A stretch of DNA of 10,570 nt from JBEKZQ01 sp049509675 (GTDB lineage: Bacteria; Planctomycetota; Planctomycetia; Pirellulales; Thermoguttaceae). The stretch covers positions 1-10,570 of the forward strand of contig JBEKZQ010000211.1 of NCBI GenBank assembly GCA_049509675.1. The letters are read 5' to 3'. The position numbers and the translations under genes are program-made. Below the pieces are notes generated by a model. That model was not told the DNA's origin, ran no database searches, and saw nothing but the letters and a program-made list of their open reading frames with translations. Below, piece after piece: positions 1-7,219 of this stretch. Each line of letters starts with the position of its first letter. The first letter of the stretch is position 1.

Positions 1-152
1 AATGGACAGACCAGTAGTTTCGCGCAGGGTTGAGCGGCCAGAAACGTCTCCGTTTCAAAACCTGCCTGCCCTGGCACGGGGACCCTCCGGTTAAGGTCCT
101 CTTACATGCAATCGCTTCATTGATTCCTGGCTGCAAGAGCCATTCGGATGAG

Positions 153-168
153 CACGGGCAAGCCCGTG
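153..168. repeat. Short GC-rich hairpin after the methyltransferase gene
   Basis: Perfect inverted repeat with arms CACGGGC and GCCCGTG and a two-base AA loop, about 20 bases past the methyltransferase stop codon (that gene reads right to left). It could stall transcription or protect the mRNA 3' end, but no T-run follows, so it is not a classical intrinsic terminator. It resembles short palindromes I recall from planctomycete intergenic DNA. I see no gene in the rest of positions 1-189. Confidence 0.4.
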
Positions 169-189
169 GCACACGGCGCTTGCGGCGGG

Positions 190-993
190 TTAACGTCTGC
201 GCAGGATAAACACCGTGTCCGAGATGCGGTTGTCCAACGCCAACGGCCGATCGATCTCGTACCAGAAGTCGTACACGTCGCACAATTCCAGCGTCGGCAC
301 CGTGGCCAATAGGCGGCGAAACTGCCCGGCCGTGTACATCCGCAGCGAAAAGTCGCTCGACAGGCGTATCGTCTTGGCGCCGCTGCGAACGAGCATACAC
401 ACTCGAAGCCTTTCCAAGCGGCGGCGGCGATCGGTGGCCAACACGCGGAGCGTGCTGGTGACGCGCGTGCGGCCGTGCCGCTCGGTCCAGCGCTCGATGC
501 ACTCCTCGGCCGCGTCGGGCGGCAGCAGATGAAAACCGAGGATGTAGATTCCGCCCGGCCGCAGGCTATCGGCCACGCATTGCAAATGCGTACGGGCCGC
601 CCGCTCCGAGAGCAGGTGCCGAAAACTGTCGAACGTGTTGTAGGCCGCATTGACCGGCCGGGGAAGCTGGAAATCGGCCATGTCGGCCTGAAAGACGTCG
701 GCCCGCAGGCGCCGCCGCGCGAGACGCCGCCGCAAATAGGCCAGGGCCGGCGCGCTGAGATCGAACCCGCTGACGCGATAGCCGCGCGCAGCCATTTCCG
801 CCACCAGCCGCCCGGAGCCGCAGGCCGGCTCCAACACGCGCCGTACCCGGAAGGGGCAGTACTTCCTGCACGCCGCCTCGATGAAATCAGCCTCCTCGCG
901 CGTTTCCGAGCGGAAGGCCAGATCGTAGTACTGCGGATAGTCGTACCAGTTGTCGGACATGACCAGGCTCGCCATTCTACGCTGCTTTCCCAT
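190..993 (-). CDS. Class I SAM-dependent methyltransferase
   Basis: Predicted cytoplasmic enzyme of up to 267 aa that transfers a methyl group from S-adenosylmethionine; the acceptor is unknown. The Rossmann motif I is VLEPACGSG (residues 53-61), followed by the acidic ribose-binding residue D78 in GFDLS and a motif ADMADF (103-108). NTFDSFRHLL (119-128) and LRPGGIYIL (144-152) fit the later strands of the fold. The N-terminal WYDYPQYYDLAF stretch is typical of small-molecule or unassigned methyltransferases of this class. The outermost ATG is at 993, with a GGGG stretch just upstream; ATGs at 975 and 960 (MSDNWYDYP) are in frame, and 960 fits family N-termini well. The gene is divergent from the kinase gene, with about 120 bases between them. 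Class is secure; substrate cannot be told. Confidence 0.88.
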   Translation of the reverse strand: MGKQRRMASLVMSDNWYDYPQYYDLAFRSETREEADFIEAACRKYCPFRVRRVLEPACGSGRLVAEMAARGYRVSGFDLSAPALAYLRRRLARRRLRADVFQADMADFQLPRPVNAAYNTFDSFRHLLSERAARTHLQCVADSLRPGGIYILGFHLLPPDAAEECIERWTERHGRTRVTSTLRVLATDRRRRLERLRVCMLVRSGAKTIRLSSDFSLRMYTAGQFRRLLATVPTLELCDVYDFWYEIDRPLALDNRISDTVFILRRR

Positions 994-1100
994 ATCCCCA
1001 GCGGCCGGACTCTTCGTCTTGCCGCCAAGGCAGCTTATCCCTTAGCATAATGCGCCCGTCTCCCGTTTGCAGAGCCGCGCCAGCCAAGTAGTTGCGCGAC

Positions 1101-1105
1101 AAGGA
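1101..1105 (+). promoter_or_regulatory. Ribosome binding site deciding the kinase start
   Basis: AAGGA lies 8 bases before ATG 1114 but only 2 bases before the in-frame TTG at 1108. This favours ATG 1114 as the kinase start. Confidence 0.65.
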
Positions 1106-1113
1106 CGTTGCCC

Positions 1114-2733
1114 ATGTTGTCGAAATGGCCGATTCGCGTCAAGCTGCTCGTGGGGCTGGGCCTGTTGGTGGGCATGGTGGCGATCCTCTCCAGCGGCGGC
1201 CTGTACGCCACCTACGCCTATCGCAACCTGGTCAAGAGCCTGAGCTGGCGGGTAACGGAACTGCCCGTGGCCGCCGAACTCGGCAGCCGCATTGGCGATT
1301 TGCGGGTCACGCTGAGCGAGTTGCGGGGGATGCGGGCGGGGGGCCTGGCCGACTTCCGCCGCGAGTTCATGCCCATCCGCGTGCGCATGGTCCGCGAGCA
1401 GTTCCGCGTCCAGTTGGAAGACGTGGAAGAGACCTTGGCCGAGTACCGCGCTCAACTGGAGCATTCCTCCAGCGCCGACCTGCGGATGGCCGACAATCGG
1501 CCCGAGTGGGAGACGGTTCGCAAAATCGAGACGGCGCTGGAGCAAGTCCGCAGCACCAACCACGATCAGGGCTGGATGTTGGACGACCTGAAGGTCGGCC
1601 AATTGGAGACCGACCTGGACCACTTGCAGACCTTGGCCACGGAACTGCCCAGCCACCTGCACAACGTGTTGGGCGGATTCGCGGCCGAGGTGCGCGGACA
1701 ATATCGCACGCTGATTATCGGCATCTGGATCATGAGCACCTCGGCGGCGTTGGTGTTTGCCCTGTTCGTGCGGCTGTTCTTCCGCTGGATCCTGCTGCCG
1801 TTGCGGACGCTGATTCACGGATCGCGCGAGGTGGCCACGGGCAACTTCGACTATCGCATCCATCTCCAGACCCGCGACGAGATGTCGGAGCTGGCCGAGG
1901 CCCTGAACGACATGACGGCGCGGTTCCAGGCCATTCGCGACGATTTGGACCGACAGGTGCAACAGCGCACCAAGCAGGTGGTCCGCAACGAGCAGTTGGC
2001 CAGCGTGGGATTCCTGGCGGCCGGCGTGGCCCACGAGATCAACAATCCGCTGGCCTCGATCGCCATGTGCGCCGAATCGCTGGAAGGGCGGATCGGCGAG
2101 ATTCTCCGGGCCGGCGCGCGCGACGGGCCGGCGGCCCAGCAGCAAGCGATCATCGACAATTACCTGCGCATGATCCAGAACGAGGCCTTTCGCTGCAAGG
2201 AGATCACCGAGAAGCTGCTGGATTTCTCCCGCATGGGCCAGGCCAAACGCCAGCCCACCGAGCTGCGCGAGTTGGTCGCGGGGGTGATCGACATGATCGG
2301 CCACCTGGGCCGCTATCACGGCAAGCACATCGACCTGGGCGACGGGCCGCCGATCACCGCGCCGGTCAACGCCCAGGAGATCAAGCAGGTGGTATTGAAC
2401 TTATTGACCAACGCCCTGGACAGTCTGGACGACGGCGGCCGCGTGCGCGTGGAGCTTTCGGCCCGCGACGGCTGGGCCGAACTGTGCGTGGCCGACAACG
2501 GCTGCGGCATGGACCCCGCCGTGTTGGAGCACGTCTTTGAGCCGTTTTTCACCCGCCGCCGGGCCGGGCAGGGGACCGGCCTGGGGCTGTCGATCACGCA
2601 CCGCATTGTCGCCGATCACGGCGGGACGATCGTGGCCCAGAGTGCCGGCCCGGGCCTGGGCGCCACGTTCCGCGTGCAACTGCCCTTGGCGCCGGCGCAG
2701 GTCCGCAACGAGCAAAACCGTCACGCCGCATAA
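1114..2733 (+). CDS. Membrane sensor histidine kinase (HAMP, HisKA, HATPase)
   Basis: A 539-aa transmembrane sensor kinase that should autophosphorylate and pass phosphate to the response regulator encoded next. TM1 is about residues 9-33. A mostly helical, Glu/Arg-rich extracytoplasmic sensor region follows (34-198), then TM2 (199-223) and HAMP (222-276, with PLRTLIHGSREVATGNFDYR). The H-box is GFLAAGVAHEINNPLAS, with phospho-acceptor His307. The catalytic domain has the N-box QVVLNLLTNALD (425-436), G1 DNGCGMD (461-467), F-box FEPFFT (475-480) and G2 GTGLGL (487-492), so all catalytic boxes look intact. The HEINNPL H-box places it with NtrB/ZraS-like kinases that pair with sigma-54 activators, which matches its neighbour. 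The sensor domain has no motif I recognise, so the signal is unknown. A 115-base gap with a palindromic repeat separates it from the regulator; the two are probably co-transcribed. Confidence 0.95.
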   Translation: MLSKWPIRVKLLVGLGLLVGMVAILSSGGLYATYAYRNLVKSLSWRVTELPVAAELGSRIGDLRVTLSELRGMRAGGLADFRREFMPIRVRMVREQFRVQLEDVEETLAEYRAQLEHSSSADLRMADNRPEWETVRKIETALEQVRSTNHDQGWMLDDLKVGQLETDLDHLQTLATELPSHLHNVLGGFAAEVRGQYRTLIIGIWIMSTSAALVFALFVRLFFRWILLPLRTLIHGSREVATGNFDYRIHLQTRDEMSELAEALNDMTARFQAIRDDLDRQVQQRTKQVVRNEQLASVGFLAAGVAHEINNPLASIAMCAESLEGRIGEILRAGARDGPAAQQQAIIDNYLRMIQNEAFRCKEITEKLLDFSRMGQAKRQPTELRELVAGVIDMIGHLGRYHGKHIDLGDGPPITAPVNAQEIKQVVLNLLTNALDSLDDGGRVRVELSARDGWAELCVADNGCGMDPAVLEHVFEPFFTRRRAGQGTGLGLSITHRIVADHGGTIVAQSAGPGLGATFRVQLPLAPAQVRNEQNRHAA

Positions 2734-2737
2734 GTAG

Positions 2738-2797
2738 CCGTAAGACGGATTGCCAATCCGTCGCCGAATCTGGAAGGATTAGCAATCCGTCCTACGG
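2738..2797. repeat. Imperfect inverted repeat between kinase and regulator genes
   Basis: Two 25-base arms, 2738-2762 and 2773-2797, are inverted copies of each other with about 3 mismatches around a 10-base loop. The left arm is itself nearly a perfect palindrome: GACGGATTG (2744-2752), one C, then CAATCCGTC (2754-2762). It begins 5 bases after the kinase stop codon. No T-run follows. It resembles a dispersed GACGGATTGGCAATCCGTC-type repeat that I recall from planctomycete genomes. Within the putative operon it could fold in mRNA and reduce or uncouple expression of the downstream gene. Confidence 0.75.
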
Positions 2798-2834
2798 GAT
2801 TCCACCAAGCTGTTCGTCGCCAAATCCCAACATG

Positions 2835-2840
2835 AAGGAG
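2835..2840 (+). promoter_or_regulatory. Strong Shine-Dalgarno ahead of an ATT start
   Basis: AAGGAG is followed by 8 bases and then ATT at 2849, which opens the frame of the response regulator. No ATG, GTG or TTG in that frame lies between the stop at 2780-2782 and 2849. An ATG at 2832 is in another frame and gives only an 11-codon peptide ending at 2867. The spacing therefore supports ATT 2849 as the initiation codon, or a G-to-T change in an original ATG. Confidence 0.6.
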
Positions 2841-2848
2841 AGCAAGCC

Positions 2849-4225
2849 ATTTCCAGTCAACGCCTGAAACTGTTGTTCGCCGACGACGAGAAATCGCTCC
2901 AGGAACTGATGCGGCTGGAGCTGCCGCGGATGGGCCATGAGGTGACCGTCTGTCCCGACGGCGCCACGGCCGCCGCCGCGCTGGAACGCAACACCTACGA
3001 CTGCATCCTGGTGGATCTCAACATGCCGGGTTTAGGCGGGATCGAGGTCATCGCGCTGGCCAAGCAACTCTCGCCCGACACCGAGGCCATCATCCTCACC
3101 GGCAAATCCTCGCTGGAAACGGCCATCGCCGCGCTGCGCCACGGGACGTTCGACTATCTGACCAAGCCGTGCAAACTGGCCGACCTGGAGGCGCTGCTGC
3201 GCCGCGTGGCGGAGAAACGCGAGCTCACCAACAAGTACCGCGCCCTGAAGCAACGCTTGGAGCGGCTGGAAGGCTCCTCCGAGTTGATCGGCGATTCGCC
3301 GCCCATGCAACGCGTGCGGCAGTTGATCGCCAAGGTGGCCCCCACCGATTCCACGGTGCTCATCCTGGGCGAGACCGGCACGGGCAAGGAGCTCGTGGCC
3401 CGGGCGCTGCACGATCAGAGCCTTCGGGCCGACATGCCCTTCGTGCCGATCAACTGCGGGGCGCTGCCGGAGCACCTGATCGAGAGCGAGTTGTTCGGCC
3501 ATCGCAAGGGAGCGTTCACCGGGGCCGAGGAGCACCGTACCGGCCTGTTTGCCGTGGCCAACGGCGGCACGCTTTTTCTCGACGAGATCGGCGAGCTGCC
3601 CAAGGCCATGCAGGCCAAGCTATTGCGCTTCCTGGAAAGCGGCGAGATCCGCCGCGTGGGCGACAACGAATCGTGTACCTGTGACGTGCGCGTCGTGTGC
3701 GCCACCCATCGGCGGCTGGACGAGATGGTCGCGGCCGGTGAATTCCGCGAGGATCTCTGGTTCCGCGTGAATACGTTCGAGATCCCGCTGCCGCCCCTGC
3801 GCGAGCGGATCGACGACATCCGCCAACTGGCCGCGCATCTGGCCGCCCGCTACGGCGCCCGCGGACGCAACGAAGACGAACTGTTCACGGCGGAAGCGGT
3901 CGCCGTCCTCCAGCAGCACTGCTGGCCCGGCAACGTCCGCGAGTTGGCCAACGTGATCGAGCATGCCTTGATTCTGTGCGACCAGGATCCGATTCGCGTG
4001 GAGCATCTGCCGCAGCGATTCAGCAGTCGGCCGGCGGCGCCGCTGATGGCTGCCAAGACGGCCGTCGCCGCGGTGAGCCTGCGCCAACGGGAGATGCAGG
4101 CCATCCAGGACGCCCTGGACCGTCATCGCGGCAACAAGGCCCGGGCGGCCGAAGAACTGGGGATCAGTCTGAAGACCCTCTACAACAAGCTGAACCAGTC
4201 TTCGTCGCTGGAGAAATCGGCGTAG
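2849..4225 (+). CDS. NtrC-family sigma-54-dependent response regulator
   Basis: A 458-aa cytoplasmic activator that, when phosphorylated, should oligomerise and remodel sigma-54 RNA polymerase using ATP. Numbering is from ATT 2849. The receiver domain has strand LKLLF, acidic D12/D13, phospho-acceptor D56 in LVDLNMP, T84 and K106. The AAA+ domain has Walker A GETGTGK (174-180), GAFTGA sigma-54 contact loop (221-226), Walker B GGTLFLDE (239-246) and the arginine-containing FREDLWFR region. A Fis-type helix-turn-helix (about 428-449, RGNKARAAEELGISLKTLYNKL) closes the protein. Starting at TTG 2873 would delete most of the first receiver strand, so the ATT start with its AAGGAG is preferred; CTG 2864 is another option. 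It follows the kinase gene and is probably its partner. Target promoters are not identifiable here. Confidence 0.95.
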   Translation: MSSQRLKLLFADDEKSLQELMRLELPRMGHEVTVCPDGATAAAALERNTYDCILVDLNMPGLGGIEVIALAKQLSPDTEAIILTGKSSLETAIAALRHGTFDYLTKPCKLADLEALLRRVAEKRELTNKYRALKQRLERLEGSSELIGDSPPMQRVRQLIAKVAPTDSTVLILGETGTGKELVARALHDQSLRADMPFVPINCGALPEHLIESELFGHRKGAFTGAEEHRTGLFAVANGGTLFLDEIGELPKAMQAKLLRFLESGEIRRVGDNESCTCDVRVVCATHRRLDEMVAAGEFREDLWFRVNTFEIPLPPLRERIDDIRQLAAHLAARYGARGRNEDELFTAEAVAVLQQHCWPGNVRELANVIEHALILCDQDPIRVEHLPQRFSSRPAAPLMAAKTAVAAVSLRQREMQAIQDALDRHRGNKARAAEELGISLKTLYNKLNQSSSLEKSA

Positions 4226-4307
4226 AGTTTTCAGTGTTCAGTGTTCAGTTTTCAGTACGTAACGAACCCCCCGGCAACTCCCCACTGAAAACTGAACACT
4301 GAAAACT
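4226..4307. repeat. Inverted repeat filling the gap between convergent genes
   Basis: The left arm (4226-4256) and right arm (4284-4307) are inverted copies built from TTCAGTGTTCAGTTTTCAGT-like units. The left arm carries one extra 7-base unit (TGTTCAG). The left arm begins directly after the stop codon of the regulator gene, and the right arm runs into the TAG stop of dnaA (4306-4308). The arms occupy most of the convergent gap, with a 27-base loop. A role as a bidirectional terminator or mRNA end is plausible, but neither side has a proper T-run after the stem. Confidence 0.7.
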
Positions 4308-5715
4308 ATCCCGCCAATTGGCGTTCCACCAGGCGAATGGCGTCGTCGATATCCGAGGCCCGCTCGGCCAACTGCATCATTTCGCCCACCGCCATCCAGC
4401 CATCGACCCGCTTTTGCGCCGAGATGACCGTGCTGTGACTGCGGCGGCCGAAGAACTGGCCGATCTCGCCCAGGGCCGCCCGGGTGTGTTTGCGGGCCAG
4501 CCACATGGCGAGCATGCGCGGGTGGCTCACGCGCTTGCTCTTGCCGTCGGACTGGAGGATGGCCGGCTCCAGGCCGAAGACGTCGCAGACGGCCTTTTGG
4601 ATGTCGGCCAGCCGCACCACGCGGCTGTGGCTCTGCAGCATGTCGCTCAAGGCTTCCTCAGCCAGCGGCAGGGTAATTTCTTGCCCCAGCGCCCGGCTGG
4701 TGGCCTGCAGGCGGCACAAGGCCCCGGAGAGTTCGCGGGCATGGGCGGTGAGCCGCGAGGCGACGAAGCGTTGCACCTCCGGCGGGGCATCGACCCTCAG
4801 CCGCTCGGCCAACTGCGCGACAATGCCCAGCCGCGTGGAATAATCGGGCGGATCGACGCGGCAGACCATGCCGCTGCCCAGGCGGGTGGTCAGTTCGGAG
4901 CCCAGCCCGGAAAGCTCGTTGAGGGGGCGATCGGCGGAGAAGACCAGTTGTCGCCCGTTACGCAACAGGGCGTCGATCGTGTGCAGCAGTTCGACCTGGG
5001 TCGCCCGTTTGTTGCCCGAGAGGAACTGCAGATCGTCCAGGATCAACAGTTGTACGTCACGGTACTTGTGGCGGAAGCTGGGCAGGCCGCTACCGCGCAG
5101 GGCCTCGACGAACTGGGTGGTGAACTGTTCTGCCGAGACATAGACCACCGAGGCGGCCCGGCTCGATTTCCGCACCGCCGTCCAGATGCCTTCCAACAAA
5201 TGGGTCTTGCCCACGCCGGTTGGCCCGTGGATCACCAGCGGACTGATCTGGCCGGGCGATCGGGCCACCATTTCGGCGGATACGAAGGCCAGCCGATTGC
5301 TCTGCCCGGTGACGAAGGTGGCCAGCGAGGCGAACTTGGGCCGCGCGGCGCCGTTTCCGCCCGGCTCGGCCGGGGCCTCGTGGGCCCCCTGCGCCTTGCG
5401 CTCGGCGGCGGCCGGCCGGGCCGCCGCGTGTGCGGCCGCCGCCGGCTCGCCCTGCTCGCAGACGCCCGCCTCGACGCCGAACTTCAGCGCCGGGCATTGG
5501 CCAAGTACTTCCATGCAAGCACCTTCAATCTGCGCGCGGAAATTCTGCCGGACCCAATCCAACAAAAACCGATTCGTCAAGCCGATCGTGAGCGTGCGAC
5601 CGTCCCAGTGGAGCCGTGCGGCCGCGCCAAACCACAGATCGAATCGTTCTCGTCCGACCTTGTCGACCAACGCCGTGCGTAGAGCCGACACGATCTCCAT
5701 ATCGTCCTTGGTCAC
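4306..5715 (-). CDS. dnaA: Chromosomal replication initiator protein DnaA
   Basis: Replication initiator that binds DnaA boxes and opens the origin with ATP. Numbering is from GTG 5715 (469 aa). Domain I is about 6-79 (ERFDLWFG onward). An Ala/Pro/Glu-rich domain II follows. The AAA+ domain III has Walker A GPTGVGKTH (164-172), Walker B LLILDDLQF (223-231), sensor I around VFSADRPL (258-265) and an arginine finger in ELTTRLG (R278). Domain IV has the helix-turn-helix SHPRMLAMWLARKH and signature FGRRSHSTV (422-430). The E. coli equivalent is GGRDHTTV, so D433 and T435 are both Ser here while the His is kept. Start: homology begins just after GTG 5715, with a GGGGTGG stretch upstream. ATG 5856 (516 aa) and TTG 5898 (530 aa) extend the frame. 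No dnaN, recF or gyrB is adjacent. Confidence 0.94.
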   Translation of the reverse strand: MTKDDMEIVSALRTALVDKVGRERFDLWFGAAARLHWDGRTLTIGLTNRFLLDWVRQNFRAQIEGACMEVLGQCPALKFGVEAGVCEQGEPAAAAHAAARPAAAERKAQGAHEAPAEPGGNGAARPKFASLATFVTGQSNRLAFVSAEMVARSPGQISPLVIHGPTGVGKTHLLEGIWTAVRKSSRAASVVYVSAEQFTTQFVEALRGSGLPSFRHKYRDVQLLILDDLQFLSGNKRATQVELLHTIDALLRNGRQLVFSADRPLNELSGLGSELTTRLGSGMVCRVDPPDYSTRLGIVAQLAERLRVDAPPEVQRFVASRLTAHARELSGALCRLQATSRALGQEITLPLAEEALSDMLQSHSRVVRLADIQKAVCDVFGLEPAILQSDGKSKRVSHPRMLAMWLARKHTRAALGEIGQFFGRRSHSTVISAQKRVDGWMAVGEMMQLAERASDIDDAIRLVERQLAG

Positions 5716-6172
5716 TTTCCGTCCACCCCTGCGCGCAACCTCTCCACACCAATCTTGATCGCTGTCGCACAAGATTTCTTCGCGCCCCAGGCCGCGCAAG
5801 TGGGAGAAGAAGGCGTGTTTGGACGGCGGATCGCCGTCGTGGTTCCCTGTTTTCATCAACGCTGAGCCTGATTCTATCGTTGCCAGCTTTGCTGGCAAGG
5901 ATCAAACCCGATCGCCGCCCAAGAATTCCTAATTCGTTTCAAACAATCCCGGAATTCCCGGAAAACATCGCAGAGCCGGAGCGCGCAGGAGGGGAGGGGA
6001 TTTTTTTCGCGGTCGGGCGGCGGCGTGGAAAAACTGTTCAGCGCGTCCCCACCGCGCAGACGCTTGGGCCAGGAAACCCCGCAAACCAGCGCCGTCCGTC
6101 GTCTTCCGTTGGACATTTCAAGTTCCCACCGCTTGACAAAACCGCGCGCCTTGCTCCGCGCCTTGCCTGGCT
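5716..6172. other. Upstream region of dnaA, no gene seen
   Basis: Between the acetyltransferase stop and the dnaA GTG. If dnaA starts at ATG 5856, the part up to there is coding, and its high third-position GC allows this. At 5880-5898 a perfect hairpin (TTGCCAGC, TTT, GCTGGCAA) overlaps the outermost in-frame TTG. The stretch 5917-5970 is richer in A and T than its surroundings and holds a direct repeat TCCCGGAA (5947 and 5956). Seven Ts lie at 6001-6007. Weak DnaA-box-like matches (7 of 9) occur at 5740-5748 and near 6025-6033, but no cluster of good boxes, so an origin here is not supported. I could not pick a convincing dnaA promoter. Confidence 0.5.
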
Positions 6173-7129
6173 TCACGGAAAGATCTTCACATACACGATC
6201 CGCTGGTCCCACACCTGGAATCCTGCGCCGGCATACATCCGCACTGCCGGACCATTGGCGGCGTCGACCGCCAGCACCAATCGCGAATAGTTCCGCTTGC
6301 GCATCAGCCACTGGGCATATCGGGCCATCTGCTGTCCCCAGCCGTGGCCTCGCGCCGCGGGCACGATTCCCATGTAGGAAAGCTCTCCGGCGGCCTCCGC
6401 GTCGTGCCCGGTCAACAACAGACAGCCCACATCGCTATTGGCGTGGCTTGCGATCAGCCACAGATCCGCATCGAACGCGCCGCCGCTGCGGTATCCGGCC
6501 AGAACGTCCTCGACATCGCGGATCCCGTTAAGGCCCGGGCAATCCAGGGTTTGCTCATAGGTAGACTGGACTAATTGCACAAGTCGGGAATATTCCGCCG
6601 GCCGGTAGGGTCGAAAGGAAATCGTGGTTTGGGGAGGCGATCGAGGGAAATCGCGATCCAGGCTGACTAGGTAAAGTAGCTGGGCGAGTCGATAGAATCC
6701 GCCCTGCCGCAACGATTGCTCTTCTGTTTCGCTGCCCTGCCGCAGCAACACCTGTGCCATGCCGACCCCTCGTGTCTGGAACAATCGGCTCGCCGCGTCC
6801 AACAGCGCCTGTTGGGTCGATAGCGGCTCGCTGCCCACAAGCTGCGGGGGCCACAGAATGCCCGTCTTGCCCGGCTGAACCTGCACCAGCACGGCGCCAG
6901 TCAAGCGGTCGCTGCGATAGGCGGCCAAAAGGGCAGTGGCCGATAGGGGCTCGGCGGACTGCGGCGGCAAGAGGGCCTGGTGCAGGCTTTCCAACTGCTG
7001 TGCATCTTCGGCCCAGTGTCGGCGAAACACCAGGCGCAGTGCTTCGTCCATGTGTTCCGGGGCGACCGGACCGATTTCGAGCGGAAACTCAGTGTTCTCC
7101 ATTTCAGCAGGATACCCGAACTTCGCCAT
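6173..7129 (-). CDS. Tandem GNAT-family N-acetyltransferase
   Basis: A 318-aa cytoplasmic protein, about twice the length of a single GNAT domain. Numbering is from ATG 7129. The C-terminal half (about 170-318) is a clear acetyl-CoA-binding GNAT domain: ELSYMGIVPAARGHGWGQQM (250-269) carries the V-x-x-x-x-R-G-x-G-x-G pyrophosphate loop, and N292 with NGPAVRMYAGAGF gives the usual Asn and Tyr (Y299) of motif B. The N-terminal half (about 10-160) has GNAT-like alternation but no intact loop, so it is probably degenerate and structural. The layout recalls two-domain enzymes such as mycothiol synthase, but I have no evidence for that activity. ATG 7102 and TTG 7213 are other possible starts; TTG 7213 would run through the promoter of the divergent gene and is unlikely. 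Substrate is unknown. Confidence 0.85.
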   Translation of the reverse strand: MAKFGYPAEMENTEFPLEIGPVAPEHMDEALRLVFRRHWAEDAQQLESLHQALLPPQSAEPLSATALLAAYRSDRLTGAVLVQVQPGKTGILWPPQLVGSEPLSTQQALLDAASRLFQTRGVGMAQVLLRQGSETEEQSLRQGGFYRLAQLLYLVSLDRDFPRSPPQTTISFRPYRPAEYSRLVQLVQSTYEQTLDCPGLNGIRDVEDVLAGYRSGGAFDADLWLIASHANSDVGCLLLTGHDAEAAGELSYMGIVPAARGHGWGQQMARYAQWLMRKRNYSRLVLAVDAANGPAVRMYAGAGFQVWDQRIVYVKIFP

Positions 7130-7132
7130 CGG

Positions 7133-7161
7133 TTGTAGAGTGGAACGCTTGGCCGTATAAT
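7133..7161 (+). promoter_or_regulatory. Sigma-70-like promoter for the PDZ protein gene
   Basis: A perfect -10 box TATAAT (7156-7161) sits 17 bases after TTGTAG (7133-7138, 3 of 6 to TTGACA). It lies about 60 bases before the start codon at 7220 and immediately upstream of the divergent acetyltransferase start at 7129. The spacing and perfect -10 are directly visible; use in the cell is inferred. Confidence 0.55.
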
Positions 7162-7219
7162 CCAGCGCAATCGCCACGACGGCTAACCACGCGTTTCTCT
7201 TGTGGAGGATCAATCAACA

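Noticed and set aside
1042..2328. Long minus-strand open frame (428 codons) opposite the histidine kinase
   Set aside because: It is antisense to a clear kinase with all catalytic boxes. Its composition (His/Gln/Ala-rich) is what antisense of a GC-rich coding frame gives, and no family motif is seen.
4318..5682. Plus-strand open frame (454 codons) opposite dnaA
   Set aside because: Antisense shadow of DnaA in GC-rich DNA; low-complexity sequence, no recognisable domain, no ribosome binding site.
5994..6007. G-rich run followed by seven Ts as an intrinsic terminator
   Set aside because: There is no stem before the T-run, and it is on the plus strand where no upstream plus-strand gene ends.
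5716..6172. Chromosomal origin next to dnaA
   Set aside because: Only two weak 7-of-9 DnaA-box matches and a mildly AT-richer stretch are visible, and dnaN is not adjacent. GC skew over the whole chromosome would be needed.
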